64,000 bases of DNA from Streptacidiphilus sp. ASG 303 (GTDB lineage Bacteria; Actinomycetota; Actinomycetes; Streptomycetales; Streptomycetaceae). Location: assembly GCF_020991365.1 (NCBI RefSeq), contig NZ_JAJLRA010000004.1:310001-374000 (forward strand), in the 5' to 3' direction. The translations under genes were made by a program, and so were the position numbers. The notes under the pieces are model-generated. The model was given only the letters and a program-made list of their open reading frames with translations. It was not told where the DNA came from and did not search any database. This document shows, piece by piece, positions 16,153-26,508 of this stretch (positions are counted from its first letter, which is position 1; every line of letters starts with the position of its first letter).

Positions 16153-17742
16153 CTACTCCATGACCGGGACGGGGACCGCCTCGGCCTGGTCCGCGCCCGG
16201 CCCGCCGTGGCCGCGCAGCGGCACCTCGCGGACGAAGAGCGACAGCACGAAGGCGACCGCCACGAACGGGATGCCGACCAGGAACAGGTCGTCGAGCGCC
16301 TTGACGAAGCCGTTCAGGACCACGTCCTGGACCTGCGCGGGCAGCTGCTCGATCGCGGCCCGGCCGCCGGAGGTCAGCTTCTCCTGGCCGCCGGAGGCGA
16401 GGCCGCCGCCCTGCGTCCTGATCCCGGCCGCCGCCATGCCCTCGGCGATGTGGTGGTTGAGCCGGCTGGTGAGGACGGTGCCGAAGATCGCGGTGCCGAA
16501 GGCGCCGCCGATCGAGCGGAAGAACATCGACCCGGCGGTCGCCGCGCCCATGTCCTTCATCTCGACGGAGTTCTGCACGGCCAGGACCAGCACCTGCATC
16601 ACGCAGCCCAGGCCGATGCCCATCAGCACCATGAACGCGCCCAGGAGCCACATCGAGGTGTCCAGCCGCAGGCGCGAGAGCAGCGCCAGCCCGACGACGG
16701 TGACGGCGGTGCCCACCAGCGGCCACGCCTTGTACTTCCCGGTCTTGCTGATCACCCGTCCGGAGATGATCGAGGCGCCGAGGATGCCGACCATCATGGG
16801 GATCATGCGCAGGCCGGAGCCGGTCGGCGAGTCGCCGCGCACGACCTGCAGGTAGATCGGCAGGTAGATGATGGCGCCGAACATCGCCAGGCCGACGACG
16901 AAGCCGATCCCGCTGGTGAGGGAGAAGGTGTGGTTGCGGAAGAGGTGCGGCGGCATGACCGGCTCCGCGGCGCGCCGCTCCACCAGGGCGAAGAGCACCA
17001 GCGCCACGACGCCGGCCGCGCCCAGCAGCAGGGTGGTGGCGGAGGTCCAGCCGTTGGCGGTGCCGCTCCAGGAGGTGACCAGCAGCAGGGCGGTGACGCC
17101 GCCGACCAGCAGCGCGGAGCCCGTCCAGTCGATGGCGTGCTTCTGCTTGCGCTGGTCGATCTTGAGCACGGTGGCGGCCACGAAGAGCGCCACGATGCCG
17201 ACCGGCAGGTTGATGTAGAAGATCCACCGCCAGCTGAGGTGGTCGGTGAAGAACCCGCCGAGCAGCGGGCCGGCCACGCTCGACACGGCGAAGACCGCGC
17301 CGAACAGGCCCTGGTAGCGGCCCCGGTCGCGGGGCGGGATGACGTCGCCGATGATCGCGAGCGACAGCGACATCAGTCCGCCGCCGCCGAGGCCCTGGAC
17401 GGCGCGGAAGCCGATCAGCTGCCCCATGTTCTGGGACATGCCGGCCAGCGCGGAGCCGACCAGGAAGATCACGATGGCGAAGAGGTAGACGGGGCGGCGG
17501 CCGATCTGGTCGGAGATCTTGCCGTACAGCGGGACGGAGGCGGTGGAGGTCAGCAGGTACGCCGTGACGGTCCAGGACATGTGGTCCAGGCCGTTGAACT
17601 GGCTGACGATCTTCGGCATGGCCGTGCCGACGATGCTCTGGTCGAGCGCGGCCAGGAACATGCCCAGCATGAGCCCCACCATGACCACGAGGATCTGGCG
17701 GTGGGTCATGGGGGCGGGGGAGGTCGAGTCTTCTCGCACCAT
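16153..17742 (-). CDS. MFS drug exporter, DHA2 (EmrB/QacA) 14-TM family
   Basis: 529 aa from the ATG at 17742. Fourteen hydrophobic helices and family motifs are visible: motif D1 LDQSIVGTAMPKI, motif A GKISDQIGRRPVYL and motif C-like GPLLGGFFTDHLSWRWIFYINLPVG. It exports drugs or toxic metabolites using the proton gradient. It lies between the conserved nth/NUDIX and MarP genes, where mycobacteria have no exporter, so it looks inserted. The promoter area is unusually AT-rich and holds a 17-bp palindrome, but no regulator gene is adjacent. No Shine-Dalgarno is visible before the ATG. Confidence 0.93.
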   Translation of the reverse strand: MVREDSTSPAPMTHRQILVVMVGLMLGMFLAALDQSIVGTAMPKIVSQFNGLDHMSWTVTAYLLTSTASVPLYGKISDQIGRRPVYLFAIVIFLVGSALAGMSQNMGQLIGFRAVQGLGGGGLMSLSLAIIGDVIPPRDRGRYQGLFGAVFAVSSVAGPLLGGFFTDHLSWRWIFYINLPVGIVALFVAATVLKIDQRKQKHAIDWTGSALLVGGVTALLLVTSWSGTANGWTSATTLLLGAAGVVALVLFALVERRAAEPVMPPHLFRNHTFSLTSGIGFVVGLAMFGAIIYLPIYLQVVRGDSPTGSGLRMIPMMVGILGASIISGRVISKTGKYKAWPLVGTAVTVVGLALLSRLRLDTSMWLLGAFMVLMGIGLGCVMQVLVLAVQNSVEMKDMGAATAGSMFFRSIGGAFGTAIFGTVLTSRLNHHIAEGMAAAGIRTQGGGLASGGQEKLTSGGRAAIEQLPAQVQDVVLNGFVKALDDLFLVGIPFVAVAFVLSLFVREVPLRGHGGPGADQAEAVPVPVME

Positions 17743-17760
17743 TTTCGTTTTAGCACATTT

Positions 17761-17777
17761 AGTTGCTCGGAGCAACT
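17761..17777. promoter_or_regulatory. Operator-like palindrome upstream of the MFS exporter gene
   Basis: AGTTGCTC-G-GAGCAACT is a perfect inverted repeat with 8-bp arms, starting 19 nt before the start codon. Its TTGC/GCAA core resembles MarR-family operators. A -35-like TTGCTC lies inside it, with TAAAAC 17 bp further as a possible -10, so a bound repressor would block polymerase. Confidence 0.65.
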
Positions 17778-17978
17778 TGTCTGCCCACCCCGGCGCGGCC
17801 CGCGCGCCTCCCTCGTGCGGGCCCGCGCACCTCCCCCGCGACGGCCCGCGGGTCCGGCCCCCGTGAACCGCGGACGTGGGCGTGACGTATGCCCGGGGCA
17901 TGATGGGGACTGCGGCGGGGGAGTCAGTGCATGGGCCGAACGCCCACCGCGCGAGGAGAGCCGTGGGAGGGTGTCCGG

Positions 17979-19163
17979 GTGAACGTCCTGGATGTACTGC
18001 TGATCGTCGCCGCTGTCGGCTTCGCCTGGTCCGGCTACCGGCAGGGCTTCGTGGTCGGCGTCCTCTCGGTCGCGGGCTTCCTCGGCGGCGGGCTGGTCGC
18101 GGTGCAGCTGCTGCCCCTGGTGCTGCAGCACGTCTCCCCCGGCACGGCGTCGTCGGTGGTCGCCGTGGTGGTGGTCATCGTGCTCGCCTCCATCGGGCAG
18201 GCCGTCACCACCCACTACGGCTGGCAGCTGCGCAACCGCATCGGCCGGCGGCGCGGCCAGGTCGTCGACGCGGCGGGCGGCTCGGTCGTCAACGTCGCCG
18301 CGATGCTCCTGGTCGCCTGGCTCATCGGCTCCGCCCTGGCCGGCACCTCCCTGCCCACGGTCTCCAAGGAGGTCCGCACCTCCCGGGTGCTCGGGGGCGT
18401 GCAGGAGGCGCTGCCGCCCGGCGCGCCCACCTGGTTCTCGGACTTCAGCTCGGTGCTCGCCCGCAACGGCTTCCCCCAGGTGTTCAACCCCTTCGAGAAC
18501 GAGCCGATCACCGAGGTCCAGCCCCCCGACCCGGCGCTCGCGGGCAGCGTCGCGGTGGCCACCGCCCGCCGGTCCATCGTCAAGGTGGTCGGCACCGCGC
18601 CCGGGTGCAGCAAGACCCTGGAGGGCACGGGCTTCGTCTTCGCCCCCCACCGGGTGATGACCAACGCCCACGTCGTCGGCGGCGTCCGCGAACCCACGGT
18701 CCAGCTCGGCGGCGCGGGGCGCCTCTACGACGCCACCGTGGTGCTGTACGACTGGCAGCGCGACATCGCCGTCCTGGACGTGCCCCGGCTCGACGCCCCC
18801 GCGCTGGGCTTCGCCGGGCAGGCGGGCACCAACGACAGCGCCGTCGTCGCGGGCTTCCCCGAGAACGGCTCCTTCAACGTCCAGCCCGCACGGCTGCGCG
18901 GCCGCATCCAGGCCAACGGCCCGGACATCTACCACCGGGGCCAGGTCGTGCGCGACGTCTACTCGGTGCGCTCGCTGGTCCGCCAGGGCAACTCGGGCGG
19001 GCCGCTGCTGACCCCCGACGGCCGGGTGTACGGCGTGGTCTTCGCCAAGTCGCTGGACAGCCCGGACACCGGCTACGCGCTCACCGCCGCCGAGGTGCTG
19101 CCGGACGCCCGGCAGGGCGCCGCCGCCACGGCCCGGGTGGACACGCAGGGCTGCGCCCTCTGA
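17979..19163 (+). CDS. MarP-like membrane serine protease
   Basis: 394 aa from the GTG at 17979, with GGGAGG 8 nt upstream; an earlier in-frame start at 17931 lacks such a site. The N-terminal CvpA-like domain has four membrane helices (about 1-145). An extracytoplasmic chymotrypsin-fold protease follows, with H231 (TNAHVV), D262 (DIAVL) and S339 (GNSGGP). Cysteines in APGCSKT and the terminal GCAL could form the disulfide known in MarP. M. tuberculosis MarP (Rv3671c) is needed for acid resistance through processing of a peptidoglycan hydrolase. Its position beside nth/NUDIX and the EphE-like gene matches. Confidence 0.93.
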   Translation: MNVLDVLLIVAAVGFAWSGYRQGFVVGVLSVAGFLGGGLVAVQLLPLVLQHVSPGTASSVVAVVVVIVLASIGQAVTTHYGWQLRNRIGRRRGQVVDAAGGSVVNVAAMLLVAWLIGSALAGTSLPTVSKEVRTSRVLGGVQEALPPGAPTWFSDFSSVLARNGFPQVFNPFENEPITEVQPPDPALAGSVAVATARRSIVKVVGTAPGCSKTLEGTGFVFAPHRVMTNAHVVGGVREPTVQLGGAGRLYDATVVLYDWQRDIAVLDVPRLDAPALGFAGQAGTNDSAVVAGFPENGSFNVQPARLRGRIQANGPDIYHRGQVVRDVYSVRSLVRQGNSGGPLLTPDGRVYGVVFAKSLDSPDTGYALTAAEVLPDARQGAAATARVDTQGCAL

Positions 19164-19298
19164 GTTCCGGGTCTGCGGCCCGCGGTCCCGGGCCTCCGGC
19201 CCGGGGGCGGCGCGGTGGGGACGGGGGTGCGGGACCGGTGCGGCCGTGCGCGGCCGGGGCCGCCGGTGTGCCTCCTGGGGCGGCGCTGGCGCCCGGGG

Positions 19299-19502
19299 TC
19301 AGTCGCGCCCGCCCGGCCGCAGCCGGGCGGTCATCCAGCGGGCGCGGCGCCCGATGATGTGCGGGATGCCCAGCCGGCCGTCCCCGCGGGGGTACAGCAC
19401 CGCCGCACCCGTGTCGGCGGCGGGCTGGTCGAGGGCGGGCGTCGGCGCGGTGGTTCGGCGCCGGGTCCGGGACGCGTGGGCGCGCTCGTGCATCCAGGTC
19501 AT
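19299..19502 (-). CDS. Small basic hypothetical protein (67 aa)
   Basis: Starts MTWMHERAHASRTRRR from the ATG at 19502 and ends in MTARLRPGGRD. All codons but two (CGA, GGT) end in G or C, the coding signature of this genome, on the strand shared with the downstream hydrolase-type genes. The protein is Arg-rich with a central segment AAVLYPRGDGRLGIPHIIGRR, and no domain is recognised. It is too short for a confident call; nothing similar could be searched. It could be DNA- or RNA-binding, but no function is assigned. Confidence 0.55.
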   Translation of the reverse strand: MTWMHERAHASRTRRRTTAPTPALDQPAADTGAAVLYPRGDGRLGIPHIIGRRARWMTARLRPGGRD

Positions 19503-19624
19503 ACGGAACCCATGCCCGGCCTTCCAGGGGGGTAATCGCCCCCGGGGGCCTCCAATTGGCCTATGCATCCGTCCTATTAACTTATGGTCAGATCGTGAAG
19601 ATGCCGACGCGGCGCCCACACGAT

Positions 19625-19726
19625 CCGCACCACCCCGCGGTCCGCACCACCCCGCGGTCCGCACCACCCCGCGGTCCGCACCACCCCGCGGTCCGCACCA
19701 CCCCGCGGTCCGCACCACCCCGCGGT
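19625..19726. repeat. Six perfect copies of a 17-bp tandem repeat
   Basis: The unit CCGCACCACCCCGCGGT is repeated six times without mismatch, 31 bp past the stop of the minus-strand hydrolase gene. Each unit contains CCGCGG-like symmetry. A related unit occurs at 35406-35489. There are no spacers, so this is not CRISPR. Confidence 0.97.
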
Positions 19727-19757
19727 CCGCGAGGCCTCCCGATCCGCGGCGCCCGCC

Positions 19758-20705
19758 TCAGCGGCCCGCCGCCTCCTCGCGCAGCCAGGCCACCAGCTCC
19801 CGCGTGAAGCCCTCGGGGTCCTCCTCGTGCGGGAAGTGCCCGACCCCGTCCTGCAGCAGCCACCGGTACGGCGCCTCGACGTACGCGCCCGAACCGGCCG
19901 CCGTGTCCGTCAGCAGCACCGGGTCCAGGGCGCCGTGCACGTGCAGGGTCGGCACCCGCACCGGCCGCTTCATCCGGCGCGAGAACTGGAAGCCGTCCGG
20001 CCGCGCCATCGACCGCATCAGCCAGCGGTACGGCTCGATCGAGCAGTGCGCCGTGCTGGGGATCCGCATCGCCTGCCGGTAGACGGCGGCCGCCTTCTCG
20101 TCCGGCCCGCCGCCCGCCGTCCAGGCTCGCAGGTACCGCTCGACCTGCTGCGCGTCGTCCGCGACCAGCTGCCGCTCCGGCACCCACGGCCGCTGGAAGC
20201 CCAGCACGTGCTCGTACGCCGCCAGCTGCCGCCGGTCGGTGAGCAGGGCCCGCCGCAGCCGGCGCGGGTGCGCGGCCGAGACGACCGCCAGGCCGCGGAC
20301 CAGCGAGGGCCGCATCACGGCGGCCACCCACGCCAGGAACCCCCCGGTGTCGTGGCCGACCAGTGCGGCATCGCGCTCGCCCAGGGAACGGATCACGCCG
20401 GTGATGTCCAGCGCCAGGTTCGAGGGGTCGTAGCCGCGCGGCGTGCGGTCGCTGCCGCCGACACCCCGCAGGTCCACGGCGACGGCGCGGAAGCCGGCGT
20501 CGGCGAGCGCCGTCAGCTGGTGGCGCCAGGTCCACCAGAACTGCGGCCAGCCGTGGACCAGCAGCACCAGCGGGCCCTCGCCCAGCTCGGCGACGTGGAA
20601 GCGGGCACCGTTGGCGGCCACGTCCCGGTGCGTCCAGGGCCCGTCCAGACGGACGTTCCAGGAGCCCCCGGTGTGGGGCGTGGCGGGGGATTCGTCGAGC
20701 GGCAT
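19758..20705 (-). CDS. Alpha/beta hydrolase, epoxide-hydrolase-like (EphE type)
   Basis: 315 aa. It has the oxyanion motif H51-G-W-P, the nucleophile elbow G-H-D119-T-G-G and a C-terminal GHFPHEE histidine. An Asp nucleophile rather than Ser points to epoxide hydrolase or haloalkane dehalogenase chemistry. The HGWP/WWTWR segment matches the epoxide-hydrolase pattern HGxP-x-W-x-x-W. The mycobacterial gene here is ephE (Rv3670), also next to marP. No signal peptide. The substrate is unknown. It overlaps no neighbour; a 128-bp spacer separates it from the holin-like gene upstream. Confidence 0.9.
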   Translation of the reverse strand: MPLDESPATPHTGGSWNVRLDGPWTHRDVAANGARFHVAELGEGPLVLLVHGWPQFWWTWRHQLTALADAGFRAVAVDLRGVGGSDRTPRGYDPSNLALDITGVIRSLGERDAALVGHDTGGFLAWVAAVMRPSLVRGLAVVSAAHPRRLRRALLTDRRQLAAYEHVLGFQRPWVPERQLVADDAQQVERYLRAWTAGGGPDEKAAAVYRQAMRIPSTAHCSIEPYRWLMRSMARPDGFQFSRRMKRPVRVPTLHVHGALDPVLLTDTAAGSGAYVEAPYRWLLQDGVGHFPHEEDPEGFTRELVAWLREEAAGR

Positions 20706-20833
20706 ACCGAGAGAGTGTCACACCGGGCGCCCGACAGGGGCGCGGCGCCCGGCGCGGGGAGCCCGCGCCCGGCGCGGAGCCGGCCCGGGCCCCCGCGCGG
20801 GCGCTGTCGGAGAGCGCCGCCGGGGCGCCGGTG

Positions 20834-21307
20834 TCAGCGCTCCAGGACGGCGCGCTTCTCCTGCGCGGTCGCCGGGCGCGGCCGGGCCTTCCTCAGCACG
20901 TCCGCGGTGGCCTTGGCGCCCTCGATGGTGCGCTGCGGCTTCTCCACCTTCTTGAACGAGCGCATCGCCACCAGGCCGAGGATCGCCGCCAGCACCAGGT
21001 AGGCGCCGCCCACGATCAGGAACGACCAGCCCAGGGTGATCCCCAGGGCGTGGATGCCGTAGGCGGCGGCGAAGCTCAGCATCGGGATGGCGGCCAGCGC
21101 GACCACCCCGGCCACGGCCAGCGACGCGCCGCCCGCCACGCCGCGCTTCACGTCCTGCCGGATCTCCGCCTTCGCGAGGGCGATCTCGTCGTGGACCAGC
21201 GAGGAGAGGTCCGCCGTCGCGGCCGAGACCAGCCGGCCGAGCGAGCGCTCACCGTCGTGGAACGCGGTGCTCCCGCTCGTGGACAGGCCGTCGACTCCTG
21301 CGGACAT
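20834..21307 (-). CDS. Holin-superfamily-like membrane protein (PF07332 type)
   Basis: 157 aa. An amphipathic N-terminal half (SLGRLVSAATADLSSLVHDE, then KAEIRQDVKRG) is followed by two strong membrane helices (about 60-85 and 92-113) and a basic tail. This is the layout of the actinobacterial putative holin-X family, which in chromosomes is usually a housekeeping membrane protein rather than a phage lysis factor. Its place beside the EphE/MarP genes parallels Rv3669. No phage genes are nearby. Function unknown. Confidence 0.85.
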   Translation of the reverse strand: MSAGVDGLSTSGSTAFHDGERSLGRLVSAATADLSSLVHDEIALAKAEIRQDVKRGVAGGASLAVAGVVALAAIPMLSFAAAYGIHALGITLGWSFLIVGGAYLVLAAILGLVAMRSFKKVEKPQRTIEGAKATADVLRKARPRPATAQEKRAVLER

Positions 21308-21519
21308 CGCGTTCCTCCTCGTTGACAGGGCGTTGCGACACGCCCTCAGATCATGCCCTCACCGGCCCTGCGGCCACCACTCGACCCCTGCCCGCCCGGC
21401 GCGCCCCTCACTCGGGCGGCCTCCCCGCCGTCCCGGCGCCCCCTCGCCGGCCGTCCCTCAGCGGTCGTCCTTCGCCGGTCACCCCTCCCCGGCCGTCCCC
21501 GGTCGGCCGCCCCCGCCGC

Positions 21520-22839
21520 TCACCCCTCGCCCCGCACCGGCCGGGACTCGGGGACCTGGTACACGTCCGGGATGCCGTCGTGGTCCTCGTCGCGCTCCTC
21601 GTCCTCCCACAGCTGCCGGTAGTGGCGGTTGCGCAGCCGCAGCAGCACGCTCGCCAGCAGGGCGCAGAAGAGCGAGCCCACCAGGACCGCCGCCTTCGCC
21701 CGGGCCGCGAGTTCCGGGTCGCCGGGGAAGGCCAGCTCGCTGATCAGCAGCGAGACGGTGAAGCCGATGCCGGCGAGGGTGGCCAGCGCGTACAGGTCGG
21801 ACCAGCGCAGCGAGGGGTTGAGCTCGGCCCGGGTGAACCGGGCGGCGAGCCAGGTGCCGCCGAAGACGCCGAGCACCTTGCCGACGGCGAGCCCCAGCAC
21901 CACGCCCAGCGGGGCGGCCTCGGTGAAGACCTGCCCCAGCGCGGTCGGCGAGACGGCCACCCCGGCCGCGAACAACGCGAAGACGGGCACGCAGAACCCG
22001 GCGGAGAAGGGCCGCACCCGGTGCTCGATCCGCTCCGCGGGGGAGCGGTCCTCGCCCTCGTCCCGGGTGCAGCGCAGCAGCAGGCCCATGGCGACCCCGG
22101 CCACCGTGGCGTGCACCCCGCTCTCGTGCATGAGCGCCCAGACCGCCACCCCCAGCGGCACGTAGACGTACCAGCCGCGGACCCGCCGCCGGTGCAGCAC
22201 GCCGAAGAGGACGAGCCCGGCGGCGGCGCCCAGCAGTGCCCAGAGCGTGATGGCGGAGGTGTAGAGGACGGCGATGACCAGGATGGCGCCGAGGTCGTCG
22301 ACGACCGCGAGGGTGAGCAGGAAGGCGCGCAGCGCCGACGGCAGGTGGGTGCCGACGACCGCGAGCACCCCGAGGGCGAAGGCGATGTCGGTGGCGGTGG
22401 GGATCGCCCAGCCGTGCAGGTGTCCGCCGCCGAGGTTCACCCCCGCGTAGACCAGCGCGGGGACCGCCATGCCGCACACCGCCGCCACCACGGGCAGCGC
22501 CGCCGCCTTCGGGTCGCGCAGGTCCCCGGCGACCAGTTCGCGCTTGAGCTCGATGCCGGCGACGAAGAAGAAGACCGTCAGCAGCCCGTCCTCGGCCCAC
22601 GCCTCCAGGGAGAGGTCGAGGTGCAGCGGGCCGGACGGCCCGACGGTGATGTCCCGGACGCTCTCGTAGGCGTGCGGCCAGACGTTCGCCCACAGCAGCG
22701 CCACCACGGCGGCGGCGAGCAGCAGGACGCCGCCCACGGTCTCGGTGCGCAGGGCGTCGACCACGAAGTTCCGCTCGGGCAGCGAGAGGAGGCCGAACAG
22801 CTGGCGGGGACCGGAGCGGCGGGGCGGGGCGGTGGCCAC
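21520..22839 (-). CDS. nhaA: Na+/H+ antiporter NhaA
   Basis: 439 aa from the GTG at 22839, with AGGAGG 7 nt upstream. About twelve membrane helices are present with NhaA hallmarks: the assembly helix TATDIAFALGV and VVDDLGAI, whose two aspartates bind the exchanged ions. It expels sodium using the proton gradient, mainly at alkaline pH. The cytosolic tail ends with DEDHDGIPDVYQ, whose D-x-D-x-D-G-x-x-D spacing resembles a calcium-binding loop, which is unusual for NhaA. It is preceded by a 343-bp leader region rather than a tightly linked gene. Confidence 0.95.
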   Translation of the reverse strand: MATAPPRRSGPRQLFGLLSLPERNFVVDALRTETVGGVLLLAAAVVALLWANVWPHAYESVRDITVGPSGPLHLDLSLEAWAEDGLLTVFFFVAGIELKRELVAGDLRDPKAAALPVVAAVCGMAVPALVYAGVNLGGGHLHGWAIPTATDIAFALGVLAVVGTHLPSALRAFLLTLAVVDDLGAILVIAVLYTSAITLWALLGAAAGLVLFGVLHRRRVRGWYVYVPLGVAVWALMHESGVHATVAGVAMGLLLRCTRDEGEDRSPAERIEHRVRPFSAGFCVPVFALFAAGVAVSPTALGQVFTEAAPLGVVLGLAVGKVLGVFGGTWLAARFTRAELNPSLRWSDLYALATLAGIGFTVSLLISELAFPGDPELAARAKAAVLVGSLFCALLASVLLRLRNRHYRQLWEDEERDEDHDGIPDVYQVPESRPVRGEG

Positions 22840-23040
22840 GCGGGGACCTCCTGGGCGGATCGGCGGGATGCGGACACACCTGTGGTGTGGTGCCGACCAG
22901 ACTTCCCGGCGCGCCTCTTCGGGGCCGAGCCCCTGGTCACACCCTACCCGCGCACCCTCGGGGCAGTCCTGTGCGAGACCGCCGCGCGGACCTCCCGCCG
23001 GGGCCGCACCGCCGTCCGCCCGGCGCCGCCCACGCACCCC

Positions 23041-23106
23041 GCCGCACAGCACCCCGCCGCACAGCACCCCGCCCCACACGGACGCGGCCGCACACGGACG
23101 CGGCCG
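23041..23106. repeat. Two short tandem repeats downstream of acsA
   Basis: Two copies of the 15-bp GCCGCACAGCACCCC (23041-23070) are followed by two copies of the 16-bp CACACGGACGCGGCCG (23075-23106), the second running into the terminator stem. Confidence 0.9.
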
Positions 23107-23132
23107 CCCCGGCGGGTGCCGGGGCGGCCGCG
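23099..23132 (-). terminator. Terminator of acsA
   Basis: CGCGGCCGCCCCGGC (23099-23113) pairs perfectly with 23118-23132 around a GGGT loop, 51 bp past the acsA stop codon. Confidence 0.85.
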
Positions 23133-23182
23133 GGCCGACGGGCGGTCCGGGTCGGAGGCGTCCCGGGGCGCCCCCGCGGACG

Positions 23183-25138
<1,956 letters not shown>

Positions 25139-25234
25139 CGCGCACTCCTCATCGAGATGATCGCGGGATGGTCCCATCGTCCCGTGACCTACCTCACCAG
25201 GAGGGGAGGCATGCTGACAAGGGTCCCCTGCAGA

Positions 25235-25250
25235 ATTGGTCCAGACCTCT
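25235..25250. promoter_or_regulatory. DasR-responsive-element-like palindrome upstream of acsA
   Basis: ATTGGTCCAGACCTCT matches 13 of 16 positions of the dre consensus A(C/G)TGGTCTAGACCA(C/G)T (recalled). Its core is GGTC-CA-GACC. It sits 97 bp before the TTG start. Confidence 0.5.
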
Positions 25251-25350
25251 CGGGATGGTGGGCGCCGGGAGCGGACCGCCCCCGGCGGCGGTGGGCGGCC
25301 GGGGGCGGCGGTGCGGCGGCGCGGCGGGGGAGGGGCGCCGTGCGGGGACG

Positions 25351-26181
25351 TCAGGCGGCGCTGCCGGCCTCCTCCGCGCACACCGGGCGGAACACCCCCG
25401 ACGCCGGGTCCAGCAGGTACGCCTGCGCCGCCGCGATGTCGAAGTACATCCCCACCAGCTCCAGGCCGTCCGGGCCGCCGTCCGCCGTGCGGGACCGCAC
25501 GGCGGGATGGGCGGCCAGGTTCTCCAGCTGCTGCACCACGTTCGACAGGCAGAGGCGCTCCAGCTCGTCCGCGGGCCGGTCCGCGAAGCGGGCGGGCTCC
25601 CGCTGCGCCCGGGCCAGCGACGCGCCCCCGTTGCGCAGCCAGCGCCCGAGCGGGGTGGTCTCCCCGGACGGCCGGTGCGCGCCCCGGAGCAGCCCCTGCA
25701 TGGCGCCGCAGCCGGAGTGCCCGCAGACCGTCACCGACCGGACGCGCAGCACCTCGACCGCGTACTCCACGGCCGCGCCCACCGAGTCGTCGCCCGGCTC
25801 CCCGGGCGTGCCGCACCCCTGCGGGGGCGGTACGAGGTTGCCGACGTTCCGGACGGTGAACAGGTCGCCCGGACCGCTGCTGGTGATCATGCTGGTCACC
25901 ATCCGCGAGTCCGCGCAGCCCACGAAGAGCTGCGACGGGGCCTGGCCCTCCCGGGCCAGCCGGGCCAGCTCCTGGCGGACCAGGGGGGCGGTGTGCCGCT
26001 GGAAGCGCCGGACCCCGCCCACCAGGTGGTCGAGCGCGGCGCCGGCGCCGCCCGTGCGGGGGCTCCGGGTGCGGTGGCCGAGCCAGGAGGACCAGGGGCG
26101 GAAGCGGGCGTGGTCGGCCGCCGGGGTTGCGGGCCGGGGCGTGGCGGGTGAGGGGAGTGTGGGCCGGGCGTCGGGTGTCAT
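25351..26181 (-). CDS. Beta-class carbonic anhydrase
   Basis: 276 aa from the ATG at 26181, with AGGA upstream. Zinc ligands are Cys89 (in C-A-D91-S-R93) and H155-x-x-C158 in GHSGCG, with the Asp91-Arg93 dyad intact. It interconverts CO2 and bicarbonate. A Pro/Arg-rich 45-residue start precedes the fold, with no clear signal peptide. Beta-CAs of this subtype are often linked to or fused with SulP bicarbonate transporters, but none is nearby here. The upstream acetate gene context suggests supplying bicarbonate for carboxylation of acetyl-CoA (inference). Confidence 0.93.
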   Translation of the reverse strand: MTPDARPTLPSPATPRPATPAADHARFRPWSSWLGHRTRSPRTGGAGAALDHLVGGVRRFQRHTAPLVRQELARLAREGQAPSQLFVGCADSRMVTSMITSSGPGDLFTVRNVGNLVPPPQGCGTPGEPGDDSVGAAVEYAVEVLRVRSVTVCGHSGCGAMQGLLRGAHRPSGETTPLGRWLRNGGASLARAQREPARFADRPADELERLCLSNVVQQLENLAAHPAVRSRTADGGPDGLELVGMYFDIAAAQAYLLDPASGVFRPVCAEEAGSAA

Positions 26182-26203
26182 GTCGTTCCTGTCGATCGCC
26201 GGG

Positions 26204-26231
26204 ACGATAAAGAATCGGCAAGGAATGGCAA
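26204..26231 (-). promoter_or_regulatory. Candidate promoter of the carbonic anhydrase gene
   Basis: Minus strand: -35 TTGCCA (26231-26226), 16-bp spacer, -10 TATCGT (26209-26204), giving a leader of about 15-20 nt before the ATG. The region is AT-rich for this genome and has a TTGCC direct repeat. Confidence 0.6.
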
Positions 26232-26439
26232 ACGGAGAGTAATGGAATTCTCGCCCGGCGTGATCGTCGCCGCTGCAGCCCGGAGGGAAGTTCGCCCTGG
26301 CGGGTGACGGTCCGCCCACTGCGTCCGGCCCTGTGACCGGCCCTGTGCGCCGTCCGCCGGCCGGGGCGGCGGCTGTCGGGGCGTCCGTCCCGCCCGCCCG
26401 GGACGGGCCGGCCTCCCGGCCGCCGCGGGTGCACGGCGC

Positions 26440-26473
26440 GGCGCCCCCTCCGCCGGTGTGCGGAGGGGGCGCC
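26440..26473 (-). terminator. Terminator of the CooC-like gene
   Basis: GGCGCCCCCTCCGC (26440-26453) pairs with 26460-26473 around a 6-nt loop, 36 bp past the stop codon. The remaining spacer (26232-26439) shows no gene. Confidence 0.85.
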
Positions 26474-26508
26474 CGGCCCGCAGGGGACGGCGGCGGGGTC
26501 GGGTGCGG

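Larger units (their letters stand above)
22840..23182. promoter_or_regulatory. Spacer between acsA and nhaA with stem-loop and repeats
   Basis: 343 bp. Near nhaA lies a small inverted repeat CACACC-TGT-GGTGTG (22875-22889) in the expected leader. Closer to acsA are tandem repeats and the acsA terminator. No gene and no riboswitch consensus was recognised. Confidence 0.4.

Noticed and set aside
19625-19726. CRISPR array
   Set aside because: Units are contiguous 17-mers with no variable spacers and no cas genes; a simple tandem repeat.
20834-21307. Prophage holin
   Set aside because: The family is chromosomal in actinobacteria, the locus matches Rv3669, and no phage genes are nearby.
22840-23000. 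nhaA-type or other riboswitch in the nhaA leader
   Set aside because: Only a 6-bp inverted repeat was found; no known aptamer consensus could be recognised by eye.
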